A stretch of 64,000 nt of DNA from assembly GCA_032622095.1 (NCBI GenBank), contig CP136061.1, forward strand, positions 96,717,345-96,781,344. The letters run 5' to 3'. The notes under the pieces are model-generated. The model did no database searches and was not told the DNA's origin. It saw nothing but the letters and a program-made list of their open reading frames with translations. The DNA is from Siphonodentalium dalli (Eukaryota > Mollusca > Scaphopoda > Gadilida > Siphonodentaliidae). The position numbers were made by a program, and so were the translations under genes. How positions within the stretch are numbered: the first letter of the stretch is position 1; each line of letters begins with the position of its first letter. This document shows positions 11,390 to 23,036 of this stretch, piece after piece.

Positions 11390-12110
11390 ATGGGCATCAC
11401 GAAAATCCACAAATCACCATCATTCTTATCACATGGGCATTGTGAAAATCCACAAATCACCATCATTCTTATCACATGGGCATCGTGAAAATCCACAAAT
11501 CACCATCATTCTTATCACATGGGCATCGCGGAAATCCACAAATCACCATCATTCTTATCACATGGGTATCGCGGAAATCCACAAATCACCATCATTCTTA
11601 TCACATGGGCATCACGAAAATCCACAAATCACCATCATTCTTATCACATGGGCATTGTGAAAATCCACAAATCACCATCATTCTTATCACATGGGCATCG
11701 TGAAAATCCACAAATCACCATCATTCTTATCACATGGGCATCGCGGAAATCCACAGATCACCATCATTCTTATCACATGGGTATCGCGGAAATCCACAAA
11801 TCGCCATCATTCTTATCACATGGGCATCGCGGAAATCCACAAATCACCATCATTCTTATCACATGGGCATCGCGGAAATCCACAAATCACCATCATTCTT
11901 ATCACATGGGCATCGCGGAAATCCACAAATCACCATCATTCTTATCACATGAGCATCGTGAAAATCCACAAATCACCATCATTCTTATCACATGGGCATC
12001 GCGGAAATCCACAAATCACCATCATTCTTATCACATGGGCATCGCGGAAATCCACAAATCATCATCATTCTTATCACATGGGCATCGCGGAAATCCACAA
12101 ATCATCCGTA
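11390..12110 (+). repeat. 43-bp minisatellite, 17 copies
   Basis: The unit ATGGGCATCGCGGAAATCCA + CAAATCACCATCATTCTTATCAC is repeated at exact 43-bp intervals: 11390, 11433, 11476, and so on to 12078. Variation is almost confined to GCATCG(C/T)G(G/A)AAA and a few transitions. 43 is not a multiple of 3 and no + frame contains a stop, so long repetitive ORFs of up to 208 codons appear in all three + frames. I regard these as by-products of the repeat. Confidence 0.95.
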
Positions 12111-12279
12111 ACGTATACGTCGAAAATGAGCACAGCCGTTCATAATTTAGAACGTTCTTTATAATCAACGCTTCTGGGTGACGAAAACATGGACACTCTT
12201 TTACGAGACCATATTGTTTTGCTAGTCTGGCACAAATTCAATAACGTGCTAAACTCCCCACTTTTGAAAGTCGATATTT

Positions 12280-12600
12280 GTCCATCAAAACCTCCTATTA
12301 AAGATGCATAATCCGAATTAACGTTCACAAATTACTATTTCCGTGGCTTCGGGGGTAAACAATATTTTATTCGAGTCAAGGAACCCACCATCAAAGTTCA
12401 GAGTGATCAGATTTCGATGTTTGAAATCTATTATTTTTCACTTCCGATAATTTAGTGGCCCAGTAAACGGTCGACGAGTAGACTTTCTCTGACCAAATTG
12501 CGGATAAAGATGGATAACTCTAAAATCAAATAACAGGTTTTGGGCAATTTTATACTATCGTTGACTGTGGGGACCATCGAATCGGTTTTAGTACCTTTAA
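12280..12600. mobile_element. Degenerate AAGGTACTC-family MITE
   Basis: Shares AAATTACTATTTC, GCTTCGGGGGTAAACAATAT, ATTCGAGTC, CCATCAAAG and GAGTGATCAGAT with the intact element at 50757-51173 and with 34905-35305. The ends GTACCTTTAA and AAAGATGCATAATCCGAATT are decayed. Confidence 0.65.
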
Positions 12601-12799
12601 TGGGATATGTGGTGCGATCTATAATTCATTATTTTTGGGTGCATTAGTTTTGTGGTGTCAAATCGGATGGGGCTTATTATCTGAACATTTCATATTGGAT
12701 ATTTACTCATCAATGAGTGTTAAGTATAGAACGGGTTAATTTTCCACACAAAAGGGACAGAAAGCGCTCCATTAACCCGTACCAGGAAAGCCTATGGCA

Positions 12800-13052
12800 T
12801 TAACCCTTTCATAACGGGAGCTGTGATGGTGCAGCATTACATACACTGTGCCAGTGCATTATCTTATACATATGCGAGTCTCACATAGGGAGCCTTGCAT
12901 ATATAACAGAATGCACTGGCATGTAAGATCAAGGTTTAATATTGTTAGGACAATGCATTCTCTTATAATAAGGCGCCTCGCATATATAAGATAATGCACT
13001 GGCACAGGGTTTTTTGCTAAATTTCAGGAAGCTCCAGTCATCAAATGGTTAA
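12800..13052. mobile_element. piggyBac-type MITE with hairpin modules
   Basis: TTAA at 12800-12803 and 13049-13052. Left end CCCTTTCATAACGGGAGCTG; right end the complement of CCATTTGATGACTGGAGCTT. Hairpin modules lie at 12848-12918 and 12952-13006. The 628-843, 32470-32697 and 51888-52033 elements share these inner ends. Confidence 0.8.
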
Positions 13053-13483
13053 AGACTTACTGTGGACTTATTTTATTGAATAAAACCAATATATTAGTAT
13101 CCAAACATTATCCCCATTGGAAGAATATAGCAATAAACTAAGATTGTCGAATATTCCAACCACATCGACTGTATCCATTTCAGAGAACACAACGGTTGGA
13201 GTATTTCTACGCACAAATGTAAATATTTACAAATTTATTCGGGTCACATTGTTGGACATAACCTTTGTGGCAATGATTGCGCCAATGATAGGCATTGAGT
13301 GTAATTCGTTTATAACATTGACGTTGCTTTCTGACTATTTGGATATCAAATTTATGAAAATAACTTATATTGACATAATTATTTGTTATTCTGTTCGAAA
13401 CACCTGGTCAGATTATTTCACATCACTTTAACGTCCACCCCACCAATCTTACACAAATAAACATTGAATTTACTATACAGGTA

Positions 13484-13572
13484 CAGTAATGCTCTAATTA
13501 ATCGACTCCTTAACCACAGCAGAATTATGGGTAACTTTTCAGGTTTTAGTCGTAAATATGGTTTGTTGCCAA
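13484..13572 (+). mobile_element. Mariner-type MITE, half copy b
   Basis: Preceded by TA. Begins CAGTAATGCTCTAATTAATC and runs through AGAATTATGGGTAACTTTTC to GGTTTGTTGCCAA. The second arm is absent. Confidence 0.8.
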
Positions 13573-14279
13573 TCCGCATACAAGTATGGAAATGATTTAT
13601 CGGTATAGTTCGATCCCTGTGTGAACGTCAGCGGGCTGTAAAATAACAGAAACATGTATAATAATGCCAGTTTTTAATTAGCGCAGCTAGGCGCGCGAAT
13701 TTAAAGTGCGCGAATTCATAAATGGGCGAAAACTAGTACTGCACGAATTTAAGTTCTAGTATAAGGTATATCAATTTAACAATATTGTATGGATATGAGT
13801 ATAACACATTCATGTCAGTCGGTTAAAAGCTCTTTCACTTTGTCAAAAGTTCTTCAGAGCTTGTGTTTGTATTATGTTATTACCTTAGATTTTAAAATAA
13901 AATTTATCTTATCATGACTGGGTGTAGGCATACGTGTGCTTATGGAAATGGGATGAGGTAGCACAATTTCATGCGTATTCATTGACATATTGTATATATC
14001 TGTGGGGACCTGTTGGATGTAGAGCTTATAATTGGCAAAACATTGGTTAGAGGCGACTGGGTCGACATGAGCGTGGTGCATATTATATAACATATGCCTT
14101 ACATTTGGGGCGGGGTGTGGGTGTCAGTAACGTGCACGTTGTCGACGTCTTTTTTTTAAATACTGAGAGGGGAAGGGAGTGTTATAATTCGTTACTGCAT
14201 GATGTCAGTCTTTTGTTTAAATATGTTCTCATGGTTCCAGGCTAGATTTTACGAAACCTATGTTGCATTTTATACGCCC

Positions 14280-14910
14280 GTTTTAGCTCACCTGAGACGA
14301 AGTCTCCGGTGGAGCTATAGTCATCACTCCTCGTCCGTCGTCCGTCCGTCCGTCCGCACTAACCAGAGAGTACTTGTGGGGTGCGATGAATTTAACATGA
14401 ATTTAACATGCTTTTCTTCTAATTGTTTTATTTACAAACCATCTCCGTTATTTGGTTAATATAATAGTTCTTTAAAAATACGCTCTTTAAAAAATCGTCA
14501 GTTGTGGGTTGCACCCCACAAGTTACTCAAACAAAAGATCTCATCCCACAAGTATTCATAGGTATGTGCGGTCACCGCACAAGTATACTTTGGCCAGTGC
14601 GTCGAGCCGTCGTTCCGTCCGTACGACCGTCCGACAAGAATCATCTTCTCCTCCAGAACCGTAAGACGGAATGGGTTCATATTTGGTGTGGATGTTCCCT
14701 AGGTGAATCACATTCAGATTTGTTCAAATGAGGTCACCCGGTCAAATAGTTGCGAAGATAGGACCATAACTCTTTCCCGCCATAGTAATTCTTACGACTT
14801 CTTCTCAAATTTCATTTGGCCGAATGGATGCATATTTGGTACAAAGGGTCCTTGGAGGATTTGTTCAAATGAGGTCACTGGGTCAAATTGGGCGGAGCCA
14901 GTGACATAAC
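14280..14910. repeat. Dispersed AGCTCACCTGAG repeat with GTCC run
   Basis: Starts AGCTCACCTGAGACGAAGTC, then CCGGTGGAGCTATAG and a (GTCC)n stretch at 14332-14356. It continues with TTTGTTCAAATGAGGTCAC motifs near 14715 and 14858. I associate this kind of repeat with molluscan genomes (from memory, not checked). Related pieces are at 15950-16020 and 16125-16150. Confidence 0.6.
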
Positions 14911-15093
14911 TAAAAAAAAAGTTCTTTGTTAAATTTAGATTTTTGGAATTTTCACCTTGTTTAATTTATCAAACAAACAAAATATTTTTTAAACATGTTA
15001 TAAAATTTGAAAAAATTTACACCATTATAACATCAGCAGAGTTATGAAATTTTAATCTTTAATGAAATTACGGAAACATTCTACAACCCCTAC

Positions 15094-15118
15094 CACCCCC
15101 CCCCCCCCCGCCCCACCC
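15094..15118. repeat. C-rich tract
   Basis: A run of about 11 C's followed by GCCCCACCCTGCCCC. Low complexity only. Confidence 0.9.
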
Positions 15119-15309
15119 TGCCCCAACCAACATCCCTTCCAACCGATATCATCTCCAACCTCCAACTTTAATACCTGTTATATCCAGAAGCAGATACATT
15201 TTTCTGCAGGGAGTAAGAGAGAGACACAGGTCATTAATCTAGATTAGAATAATATATGTCATCTGACAACTTGTGTAAACAAGTCTGCTAGCAATTTAAA
15301 ACAAACTGC

Positions 15310-15755
15310 CTGAATTTAGTGTGTCTGACATTTGCAGAATGAAGTCCCCAGAGGGTGAATTTAGTGTTGCTACCCCATACAGCAGGCTAGCATCACCAAA
15401 TACACCCCATGGACCTAATTCTGCTTAGGCATCATCTTCTGGGAAGTATCTTAAGTATCAAATTGAAATTTTGTTTTAGTTACTTTTTGACTGTTTCCCT
15501 TCTGTTCAGTTTCTATGTCCCACTAATTAGCAGAAGATAAAATGCATAATTGAGGTGCTCAATGGGTATGCATTACAAACTTCAATCTGTTCATAGGTTT
15601 CCCATGCCTGTTGAGGCCTAATCAGACTGGGGATGAATCCGGTGATGCTAGCCCGCCTTGCGGAATAGCGTCATTAAATTCACCTTTTGGGGACCTCATT
15701 CTGCACATGTCAGACACACTATATTCAGACTTGGCTGGCATATTATTTTCTTAAC
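15310..15755. mobile_element. Foldback element, diverged copy
   Basis: Left GTGTGTCTGACATTTGCAGA, ATGAAGTCCCCAGAGGGTGA; right TTTTGGGGACCTCATTCTGC, ATGTCAGACACACTATATTC. Each half contains its own small palindrome around GATGCTA(G/C)CCCGC. It belongs to the same family as 16151-16290 and the compound palindrome at 58140-58425. Confidence 0.75.
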
Positions 15756-15769
15756 CACCATTTATCCAG

Positions 15770-16090
15770 ATGAAATCATACCCTGATTTTTCAAAGATAA
15801 ATTGGGGGGTATATTGGATTGAATTTGTCTTCTGTCTGTCAGGCGTTCCTTCCACCGTCTGTCTGTTGGGATGTCTATCCATCCGTCTATCAACAATTGT
15901 TTTCTTCTCCATATTAAAGAACAAATATGTTTATATATTTCAGTGTGCATGTTCCCTAGAAGACTCACAATTAGATTTGTTCAAATAAGTTCATCAGATC
16001 AAATAGGTGCGAAGCTACGGCCATAACTCATTCCCTCCATAGTAAATCTTAAAACAATTTCTTCTCAAGGACCACTGAGCCTATATTAGC
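15770..16090. repeat. Copy of the 14.7-kb dispersed repeat
   Basis: TTGTTCAAATAAGTTCATCAG, GCGAAGCTACGGCCATAACTC and CCTCCATAGTAA resemble TTGTTCAAATGAGGTCACCC, GCGAAGATAGGACCATAACT and CGCCATAGTAA at 14715-14790. Confidence 0.6.
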
Positions 16091-16150
16091 TTATATTTGG
16101 TATGGATGAGCCTTGTGTGGCCGGGTTCAGATTTGTTCAAGTGGGGTCAT

Positions 16151-16290
16151 TTTTATGAAATGAGGTCCCCAGAGGGTGAATTCGTTGATGCTATTCCGCC
16201 TTGGGGAATAGTCATTAAATTCACCTTTTGGGGACCTCATTCTATAACGGTCAGACACACTAAATACAGACTTGGCTGTTCCAATATTAT
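16151..16290. mobile_element. Single foldback unit of the 58.2-kb family
   Basis: ATGAGGTCCCCAGAGGGTGA is answered by TTTTGGGGACCTCATTCT, followed by GTCAGACACACTAAATACAG. It inserted into, or recombined with, the AGCTCACCTGAG-type repeat. Confidence 0.75.
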
Positions 16291-17099
16291 TTTCTTAACC
16301 ACCACTTATCCAGGTGAAAACATACCCTATTGGATATTGGGGGGGGGTATATTGATATTAATGGATCTCATAGATGGGGATTCACATTTGTTCTAATAGG
16401 GGCAGAGATAAGATATTTAACTCTCCTCTATCCTGTTTGGTACTGGTATAATACTATTGATTTCTAGGCAGCCTGGGTGGGGGCAATGTTTGAGGCAATG
16501 GGGAAGGAGTGTAGATGGTGGAGTTTTTACTCCCTACTTTGATAAAACATTGAACAGATGAAAATTTCATGCCTGATACAACATTAGTTGTAGATTAGAT
16601 GTTGACATAAAAAATAGGTTAGAATAAAATATAATTGTTCTCATAGTTTGGTTTGATTTTCCAACATGTATGTTTTTAAACCAACAGTCCATATGTTCCT
16701 ACTTCAGGTTAAACTGTTGGACCAAATTGGTCACCAATTTTAACTTTATGGGGTTGGTAATTTTCAAACGGCTGAGAGTTTGAAATACTGGTACCAGTTG
16801 TAAAATTCAACATAAGAGGGATGTGCAAAATAATTTTTGTGAACTTAGTACTGTGGTATGGTTGTCTTCTTTAAAAGGTAAGAGGTTGGAGATTTGTCCG
16901 TGGTGTGCAATTAGAAATTTCAAGTTGAAGAGCCCTGCTCATCTGAGAACCTCCAGCTATGTCCATGTTGAGAACTACTTGTCTTAAGTGATATTGTCAC
17001 GTACTGACTCCTGTAGCCTTCAGAGTCCCAGACTTCTCAGTCTTTACAGTCTGGTGGACGACCCACAGTCATTGACTGTCTTGTTTTTTTTAAACGAGG

Positions 17100-17560
17100 A
17101 CGTATTGTGCCATGTGTCCGTCTGTCTGTCGAACCGTCTATAGCCGTCCATCCGTTCGCTTTTATTTTCCGGACGATAACTTTAGATAGTCTCAGCTAAA
17201 TAAAATTTAATTTGGTATGTGGGTTTACCAGCACAAACTACAGGTCATGGTTCGGGTTCCGCCCGCCAATTTGCAACAGAGTTATGGCGCTTTTTGTGTT
17301 AATTTTGCACACAATTTTCGTGTCCTGGTGATAACTTTAGTAAGACTGAACGGAATTGAATAAAATGTGGTGTGTTGTGAGTTTACTAGCCCAAAATACA
17401 GGTCAAGTTCGAATTTGGGTTCTGAAATTTGGTATGTTGTGAGTTTACTAGCCCAAAAATACAAGTCGAGTTCGAATTTGGGTTCTGCACGCCAATTTTC
17501 ATGTCCCATTGTTTGAACTACCACGGGCGTATTTTGCCACGCCCTAGCGAGGATCTTGTT
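17100..17560. repeat. Dispersed repeat with internal duplication
   Basis: GTCCGTCTGTCTGTCGAACC leads into two units. Shared motifs include TGGTATGT(G/T)GGTTTAC or TTGTGAGTTTACTAGCCCAAA, ACAGGTC and GTTCGGGTTC. The second motif recurs at 17378 and 17440. It is non-coding. Confidence 0.6.
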
Positions 17561-17628
17561 ATATATCATCTAGTGTATAAAATAACATGTTTGGAACTAG
17601 AAATGCTACAAGAAAGACGATATTTTGT

Positions 17629-18029
17629 TTAACCCTTTACCCAACAAACCGGCCAAAACCGGCCAAATAAAGCTTCAACAGCCTAAAATATCTTCGGTCT
17701 GTCTCAATAGAACCATACACATATGGATATCATTGGAACCGCCTCCTTGACCACATTGTGATAGTTACAGTTATGCCCTGTGCCAATGCATTCTCTTATA
17801 TATGCGAGTCGACCATAGGTCGCCTCGCATATATAAGAGAATGCATTGGCCTAAAAAAAATCATTTTTTAACACTTTTTACCATTTTTTTCTTACATTCT
17901 TTAACAATTTTATAATTTGTAATGTGTTAAGCCAATGTATTCTCTTATATATGCGAGGCGACCTATGGTCGACTCGCATATATAAGAGAATGCATTGGCA
18001 CAGGGCCCTTCTGTTGGGTAAAGGGTTAA
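17629..18029. mobile_element. piggyBac-type MITE with two hairpin modules, copy 2
   Basis: TTAA at 17629-17632 and 18026-18029. It has the same CCCTTTACCCAACA ends, the same inner non-repeated stretch (AATAAAGCTTCAACAG, CCTTGACCACATTG) and the same hairpins (17781-17850 and 17932-17999) as copy 1 at 6023-6421. Length and sequence are nearly the same, so the two copies are young. Confidence 0.87.
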
Positions 18030-18206
18030 TATTGAATTTTGTATGCCTTTATTTCATGTCGTTTCGACGTTTTTGTTTTTGTTTTCAATAAAAAAAATTA
18101 TTATCTTTAGTATTTACATGTCTACATGTCATACGTCAGACAATGTCAATATTTTCTCAACATAACAAAGCACTGCAGAAAATGACGTTAAATTAAATGT
18201 GATTTA

Positions 18207-18229
18207 TTGTTGTTGTTGGTGGTGTTGTT

Positions 18230-18267
<38 letters not shown>

Positions 18268-18272
18268 GCTAT
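18207..18272. repeat. (TTG)n microsatellite
   Basis: About 20 TTG triplets with one GGTGG interruption near 18220. A shorter (TTG)n run lies at 35232-35255. Confidence 0.95.
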
Positions 18273-18359
18273 TGTTGTAACTGGAGGACTGGAACCCAGA
18301 ATGCAGCTTTAATATCTGCATCGCAACAAATCCGCCACGTGTATCAGAGATAACAACAT

Positions 18360-19260
18360 TGCATTGTGATGATTAATCTACGCGACAATGAGTCAATAAC
18401 TGCATTGATACATGGATCAGAAGGTCAAACATGGTGGTATGTTATCTGGGTTAGTATATATAGGGCGAGCAACAATTTATGTCACCACAGCAGATACAAC
18501 AAAAAATCAACAAACGGGCAAGGATCACATACTTATCATAATAAGCATCTGTTTATTTGATATGGTCAAATGCACTTGATAACCCCGCAACAGCCAGCAC
18601 AACGAGATCAGCCCATCATCGGATCGTTATGTATCTATATCGGACCATTATCAGTATTTTTTTTACATCGGACCGGCATCTATTGGTATCTCGGCATCGA
18701 TGCGGTCCGTTATCTGCATATGAAACAAATATATCGAACCATCCCCGGGCCGTTGGTTATTCAAGTACGAAGTATATCGGACCTTATGCTGGCTTGTTAG
18801 ATTGACCAATGATAATGTAGATCTACTGACAGGATAGGAGGGTATATTAGGTTCACTTTGATTGGCACTGACCCCATATTAAAGGCTCCAAGGGGGTATA
18901 TTGATTCATATGTTTTCTTGGAACTCTGCCGCCTCTGGGATATGTTCGGTGTATTTTGGCGCCAAGAAAAGGGAAATCTGTTGGGAAATCATGTTTGCCA
19001 TTTTAAAGACTTAGTATCATGTACCAAATCCTATATGTGATATATTTGAGGAATTCTAAAGGCTCATAAATTGTTATCAAACTCAATTTGTTGTCCTACT
19101 TCTGGTGATTGGCTATTGACTCAATGCGTTGACGTTCAACGCCCGTGGTGCGTCACTGTGGCGTTACATAAGTTAATGGCCATATGTGACATATTTAACT
19201 TACCAGATTTCTGAATTTCGTACAAGTAATTAAAATTCTCACATGGAAAGCATGATAAAA
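18360..19260. other. No gene recognised
   Basis: Several overlapping ORFs of 60-82 codons at 18366-19040 share no recognisable domain. They contain TATATCGGACC-like repeats near 18640, 18670 and 18775. I do not support a gene here. Confidence 0.4.
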
Positions 19261-19271
19261 TCGTTACAGGA

Positions 19272-19402
19272 CTCGTAGTTGCCGGCTGCGTTATATATGA
19301 GGCTCGGCGAGATTAATATCGGGCTCGGCTCGCGCCTCGCCCGTTATTAATCTCACTTCGCCTCATATGCCACCGTATCCGGCAACAACTCGCCCTGTAA
19401 CT
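19272..19402. repeat. GC-rich imperfect palindrome
   Basis: TTGCCGGCTGCG...ATATGAGGCTCGGCGAGATT is answered by AATCTCACTTCGCCTCATAT...CCGGCAACAA around a CTCGGCTCGCGCCTCGCC centre. It is much more GC-rich than its surroundings and resembles other palindromes of this window with CTCG loops. Confidence 0.7.
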
Positions 19403-19643
19403 TATAGTCAACGAACCTGCAATTTTATGTTGATCTTACATTTGCCCACCGCCCGCCCGCGAACCCTCACTAAACTATTATATAGGAAGAGTTATTTTTA
19501 AAAGATATTGCTCCGCCATGAAGAAAGAATAATTATACAATGGATCCTATCCTTTATTTAATACCGAAAACTGGACCACGCGGGTGATCGACATTGCCTT
19601 ACACTCAATATCGACAAAATACGAATAGGATGTGAATCACTTA

Positions 19644-20060
19644 GGGTACGTTCATACACTGGCAAGTTTGCACGCTATGGTTTGCAGGCATTTCGTCGTA
19701 GAAAACGATATGGTGCCAGAATATGAATGGAAACGGGCATACAAAATGCATCTATACTAAAGCAAACTTCGTACGAAGTAAAATATCTGTAGTTCCACAT
19801 GTAGCGATGCTACCGGAATTTGCCTGTAAATAGCGTGCAATTATATCGCGAGAATCAATCATGCAGGTATTTGAAAGTGAATGCCAGTATCATCGTTACA
19901 AATGGAACTACGGGAGTTTTACTTCTCATGTCGTTCGCTTTGGTAAAGATGCATGTTATGTGCATATTTCCGTTCAAATAATGGCACCATAATTATATTG
20001 TTCTATGACGAAATACCTGCAAAACATAGCGTGCAAACTTGCCAGCGTATGAACGTACCC
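19644..20060. mobile_element. PIF/Harbinger-type MITE
   Basis: Flanked by TTA on both sides (19641-19643 and 20061-20063). The inverted repeats begin GGGTACGTTCATACACTGGC and GGGTACGTTCATACGCTGGC and stay paired for about 60 bp (AAGTTTGCACGCTATG, TTTGCAGG). TTA duplication with GGG...GTTC ends fits Harbinger/Tourist-like elements. It has no transposase ORF. Confidence 0.8.
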
Positions 20061-20215
20061 TTATGGGGAAACTGCATGGCCACACATTCATGACCGCATA
20101 TGAACCATATTTATACCACGATCGCCTATCTTACTATATAAATAAAGCCATCTGTTTAATTTTTACATTTAATCAACACCTGTTGATTAAACGTGCCTAC
20201 TGTTGATTAAACTTC

Positions 20216-20365
20216 GAAGAGTGGATTAAACTTTCTCCATACAATTTGAACGGAAAAGTGTTTATCCATCGCATTGTAAAGATCGTGGCATAAACTTCGC
20301 AGAGTGGATTAAACTTTCTCCATACAATTTGAACGGAAAAGTGTTTATCCATCGTGGCATAAACA
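20216..20365. repeat. Tandem duplication, about 75 bp
   Basis: GAGTGGATTAAACTTTCTCC and ATACAATTTGAACGGAAAAG, then TGTTTATCCATCG, occur twice in tandem (from about 20218 and 20300). The second copy leads straight into the palindrome at 20366-20506. Confidence 0.85.
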
Positions 20366-20506
20366 AAATATACGCATAGTGTTTCTGAATAACAAATTTA
20401 ATCCACTCGTGGGATTGGCGATTTACACCACTCGCTGAAGCTCGTGGTGTAAACGCCAATCCCACTCGTGGATTAAATTTGTTATTCAGAAACACTATGC
20501 GTATAT
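20366..20506. repeat. Near-perfect palindrome, about 140 bp
   Basis: Arms ATACGCATAGTGTTTCTGAA, TAACAAATTTAATCCACTCG and TGGGATTGGCG pair with their complements around a centre of CACCACTCGCTGAAGCTCGTGGTG. The close arm identity indicates a recent or actively maintained structure. Confidence 0.88.
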
Positions 20507-21964
20507 TCTATATTTAATAATACTAATTTAATGAATGATACAATGGCAAACAAATTAAATATACTATACATGAATAACAATACATCTGTGATAAAGGTCA
20601 CCGTCATCGCCAGCCATTTCTTTATTGATGAAATTCAGATTATTCAATGTTGTTCGATGATCAGGAAAACAGACCGATTCTTCACGTTCATACATGTATA
20701 TCGCACGTGACATACGTCACATGGCGTGGCATCAGCTAAAATATTCTCTCTTTTTTTGTGCGTGGGCCCTGGACGTGACTTATATATTTTATGTAGACAC
20801 TAACAAATTATACTTTACTTGGACTCTATGGAATTAACTAGTAAAATTTGAACAGAATATATATACAATTCCGTAAATTTTCGCCAGGTTCTCGCGTTGG
20901 TAGACCTATTAGAAAACGGTTTTCACAAAGCTAGCTAGTGGTGAATACAGATACGCAGAGCTCCATTGGTGGGTAAAGTTTTCCCTACATGGACAGCCAG
21001 GTGCAGGCACCAATGCACTCGCATTCGGTATAGATGTGCAATAAATATCAAAGTCTATAATACATAACCACTAAGAAGAACATGGAGAAATAGATAACAA
21101 GATGATTTTATATTCATTATTGATAGTTCTCCAATAATGAATGTTCGCGTGTTGAAACTATTGCCACGTAAACAAAACTGTTACAGTGATTTTTCAACAA
21201 ACATCGCTAAACTAAAGTTTAGATTTGGCCTTTTCCAATGTTTATCGGCAAGTTTAAATTTACTTTGGTATCTTATTGGACTAATAGGACATGCATTAGT
21301 GGAGAGTTATTAAAGATGGATTATCTCTTTAAATAACAAATTTTAAATAGTTGCGTGGGTATAAAATAATATATATCAAATGAATACCTATGTCCGGAAA
21401 GGCTTCTATCAATTAATATTGATTTTATTTCGAATATTAAATCGGGCCCGTTTATGTTACTATTTTTAGAACCGACCATTCGGATGAGACCGTATTGCGA
21501 TATAGAGCACTGGGCTGTCCATACGGCTACGCAACGAATGTCAAATGTCACAGATTGGTTGTTTGTATTGTTTTGTTCCACATATATAAGCGATAATGAG
21601 TATAATTAACGTTTATTTGTGACAAAATTGCACAATATAATTTCTGGTCTCTGTTAACAGTAACCACTATTGTTCGTTTGCTGAACAAACACACCTTTTT
21701 AGACCAGAAAATATTCGAAATAAAATTAATCGATAGAAGCATTTCCGGACAGGAGTCTTCTTTATGTTTACAACCTAATTGTGTACTTTGTTGTGCTATT
21801 GAGTATTAAATCAGTCAAAATCCCTTTAATGTCATTCTTGGGCATAAGCTGTATATTATTTACGTTGAAATTCCTGAAGCAGAATGTATCGTCAACGAAT
21901 AAAAACTCAAAATACTGACGTAATATTGTTTGACCATACACCTTTGAGTTGGTGTACCATTGTC

Positions 21965-22060
21965 CCCAGACCAACTGAGCACCACCAGATTACCACTCAA
22001 ACTGAGCACCACCAGATGACCACTCGAACTGAGCACCACCAGATGGCCACTCGAACTGCC
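21965..22060. repeat. 24-bp tandem repeat, about 4 copies
   Basis: The unit ACTGAGCACCACCAGATGAC + CACT repeats from about 21970 to 22055. Confidence 0.9.
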
Positions 22061-22125
22061 AAATTAATTATTGAGGTCAGATATCGTACATCAAAACAAT
22101 ATGTTTCAACACGTTTTGAATATGC

Positions 22126-22490
22126 AACATATCCTGGCCCAAATACGCACATAATGGACCTATAATGTGAAATAGTACATAATGTGATTATTTGATTTTG
22201 AAATAAGCAGATAATGGACTCTTACCCATTATTTCGATTTATGGCGCGGTTCACAGTGAAAACACATGTTAAAGAGCGTACACCTGAATAGTCGTGAATT
22301 GGTTTATTTATGTCATTGTCCGCACATAATCTGCTTAGAATTGTCTCGTCATGAGTCGACAACGTGACTAAAATCCCCCTGTTCAGCACATTATCGACTC
22401 AAAATTAGGCAATTATAAGCAGATTATCTACATAAAACAAGTTCTATTATAAGCAGATAATGTGCGGGTTTTTTTTAGAACTGACTGGAA
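22126..22490 (+). repeat. R1 dispersed repeat, full copy
   Basis: Runs from CATATCCTGGCCCAAATACG to AGATAATGTGCGGGTT. It contains AAATAAGCAGATAATGGACT, TTATGGCGCGG, AAAGAGCGTACACCTGAA and CACATAATCTGCTTAGAATT. It aligns end to end with 35396-35762 and, inverted, with 52526-53340. No ORF is shared between copies. Confidence 0.8.
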
Positions 22491-22660
22491 TATGTGTTAA
22501 GCGACGAAAAAAAATTCGCGTGAAAAATCCCGGGATTCACAAACTTTGTTTATATTTAATTATTCTGCCGGTCAAAATCCAATGACCCCAATCAATCTTC
22601 CGGTCATTTCTTATATACTAATGTATATTCGAGTATAACACATGGGGGTAATTCACCCCT

Positions 22661-23036
22661 TTAACCCTTTGAGTGCCAGGTCCGAGTTTTGTAACAACCC
22701 ATATACATGTACCCTGTGCCAATGCATTATCTTATATATGCGAGTCGACCATAGGTCGCCTCGCATATATAAGAGAATGCATTGGCCTAACAATTTTTCA
22801 TCATTTGTTATTATTTTTGACAATTTTTTACAATTTTAATAATTTGTTCTTATATTCTTTAACAGACTTATTTTGTAGGTTTAGTGCTAGGGAATCTTAC
22901 GTTTTTCATGGGCATCAAAATTATTACTATGAATACTTGGTGATAGTTTGTTTTTAAATTCGTTATAGCATGCTTAAGCATACCCAGTGCCGATTTTACA
23001 GACCGTAAATTAGGCCCCTGGCACTTAAAGGGTTAA
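22661..23036. mobile_element. piggyBac-type MITE with a single hairpin module
   Basis: TTAA at 22661-22664 and 23033-23036. Ends CCCTTTGAGTGCCAGGTCCG and the complement of CCCTTTAAGTGCCAGGGG. One hairpin module at 22723-22789 is followed by the usual AT linker. Its ends match the module-free palindrome at 56274-56488, not the CCCTTTACCC family. Confidence 0.82.

Noticed and set aside
11390-12110. CRISPR-like array
   Set aside because: The units abut with no unique spacers, and the window is eukaryotic.
11519-12145. 208-codon repetitive ORF
   Set aside because: Produced by a stop-free 43-bp repeat; every + frame is open, there is no splice context and no non-repetitive part.
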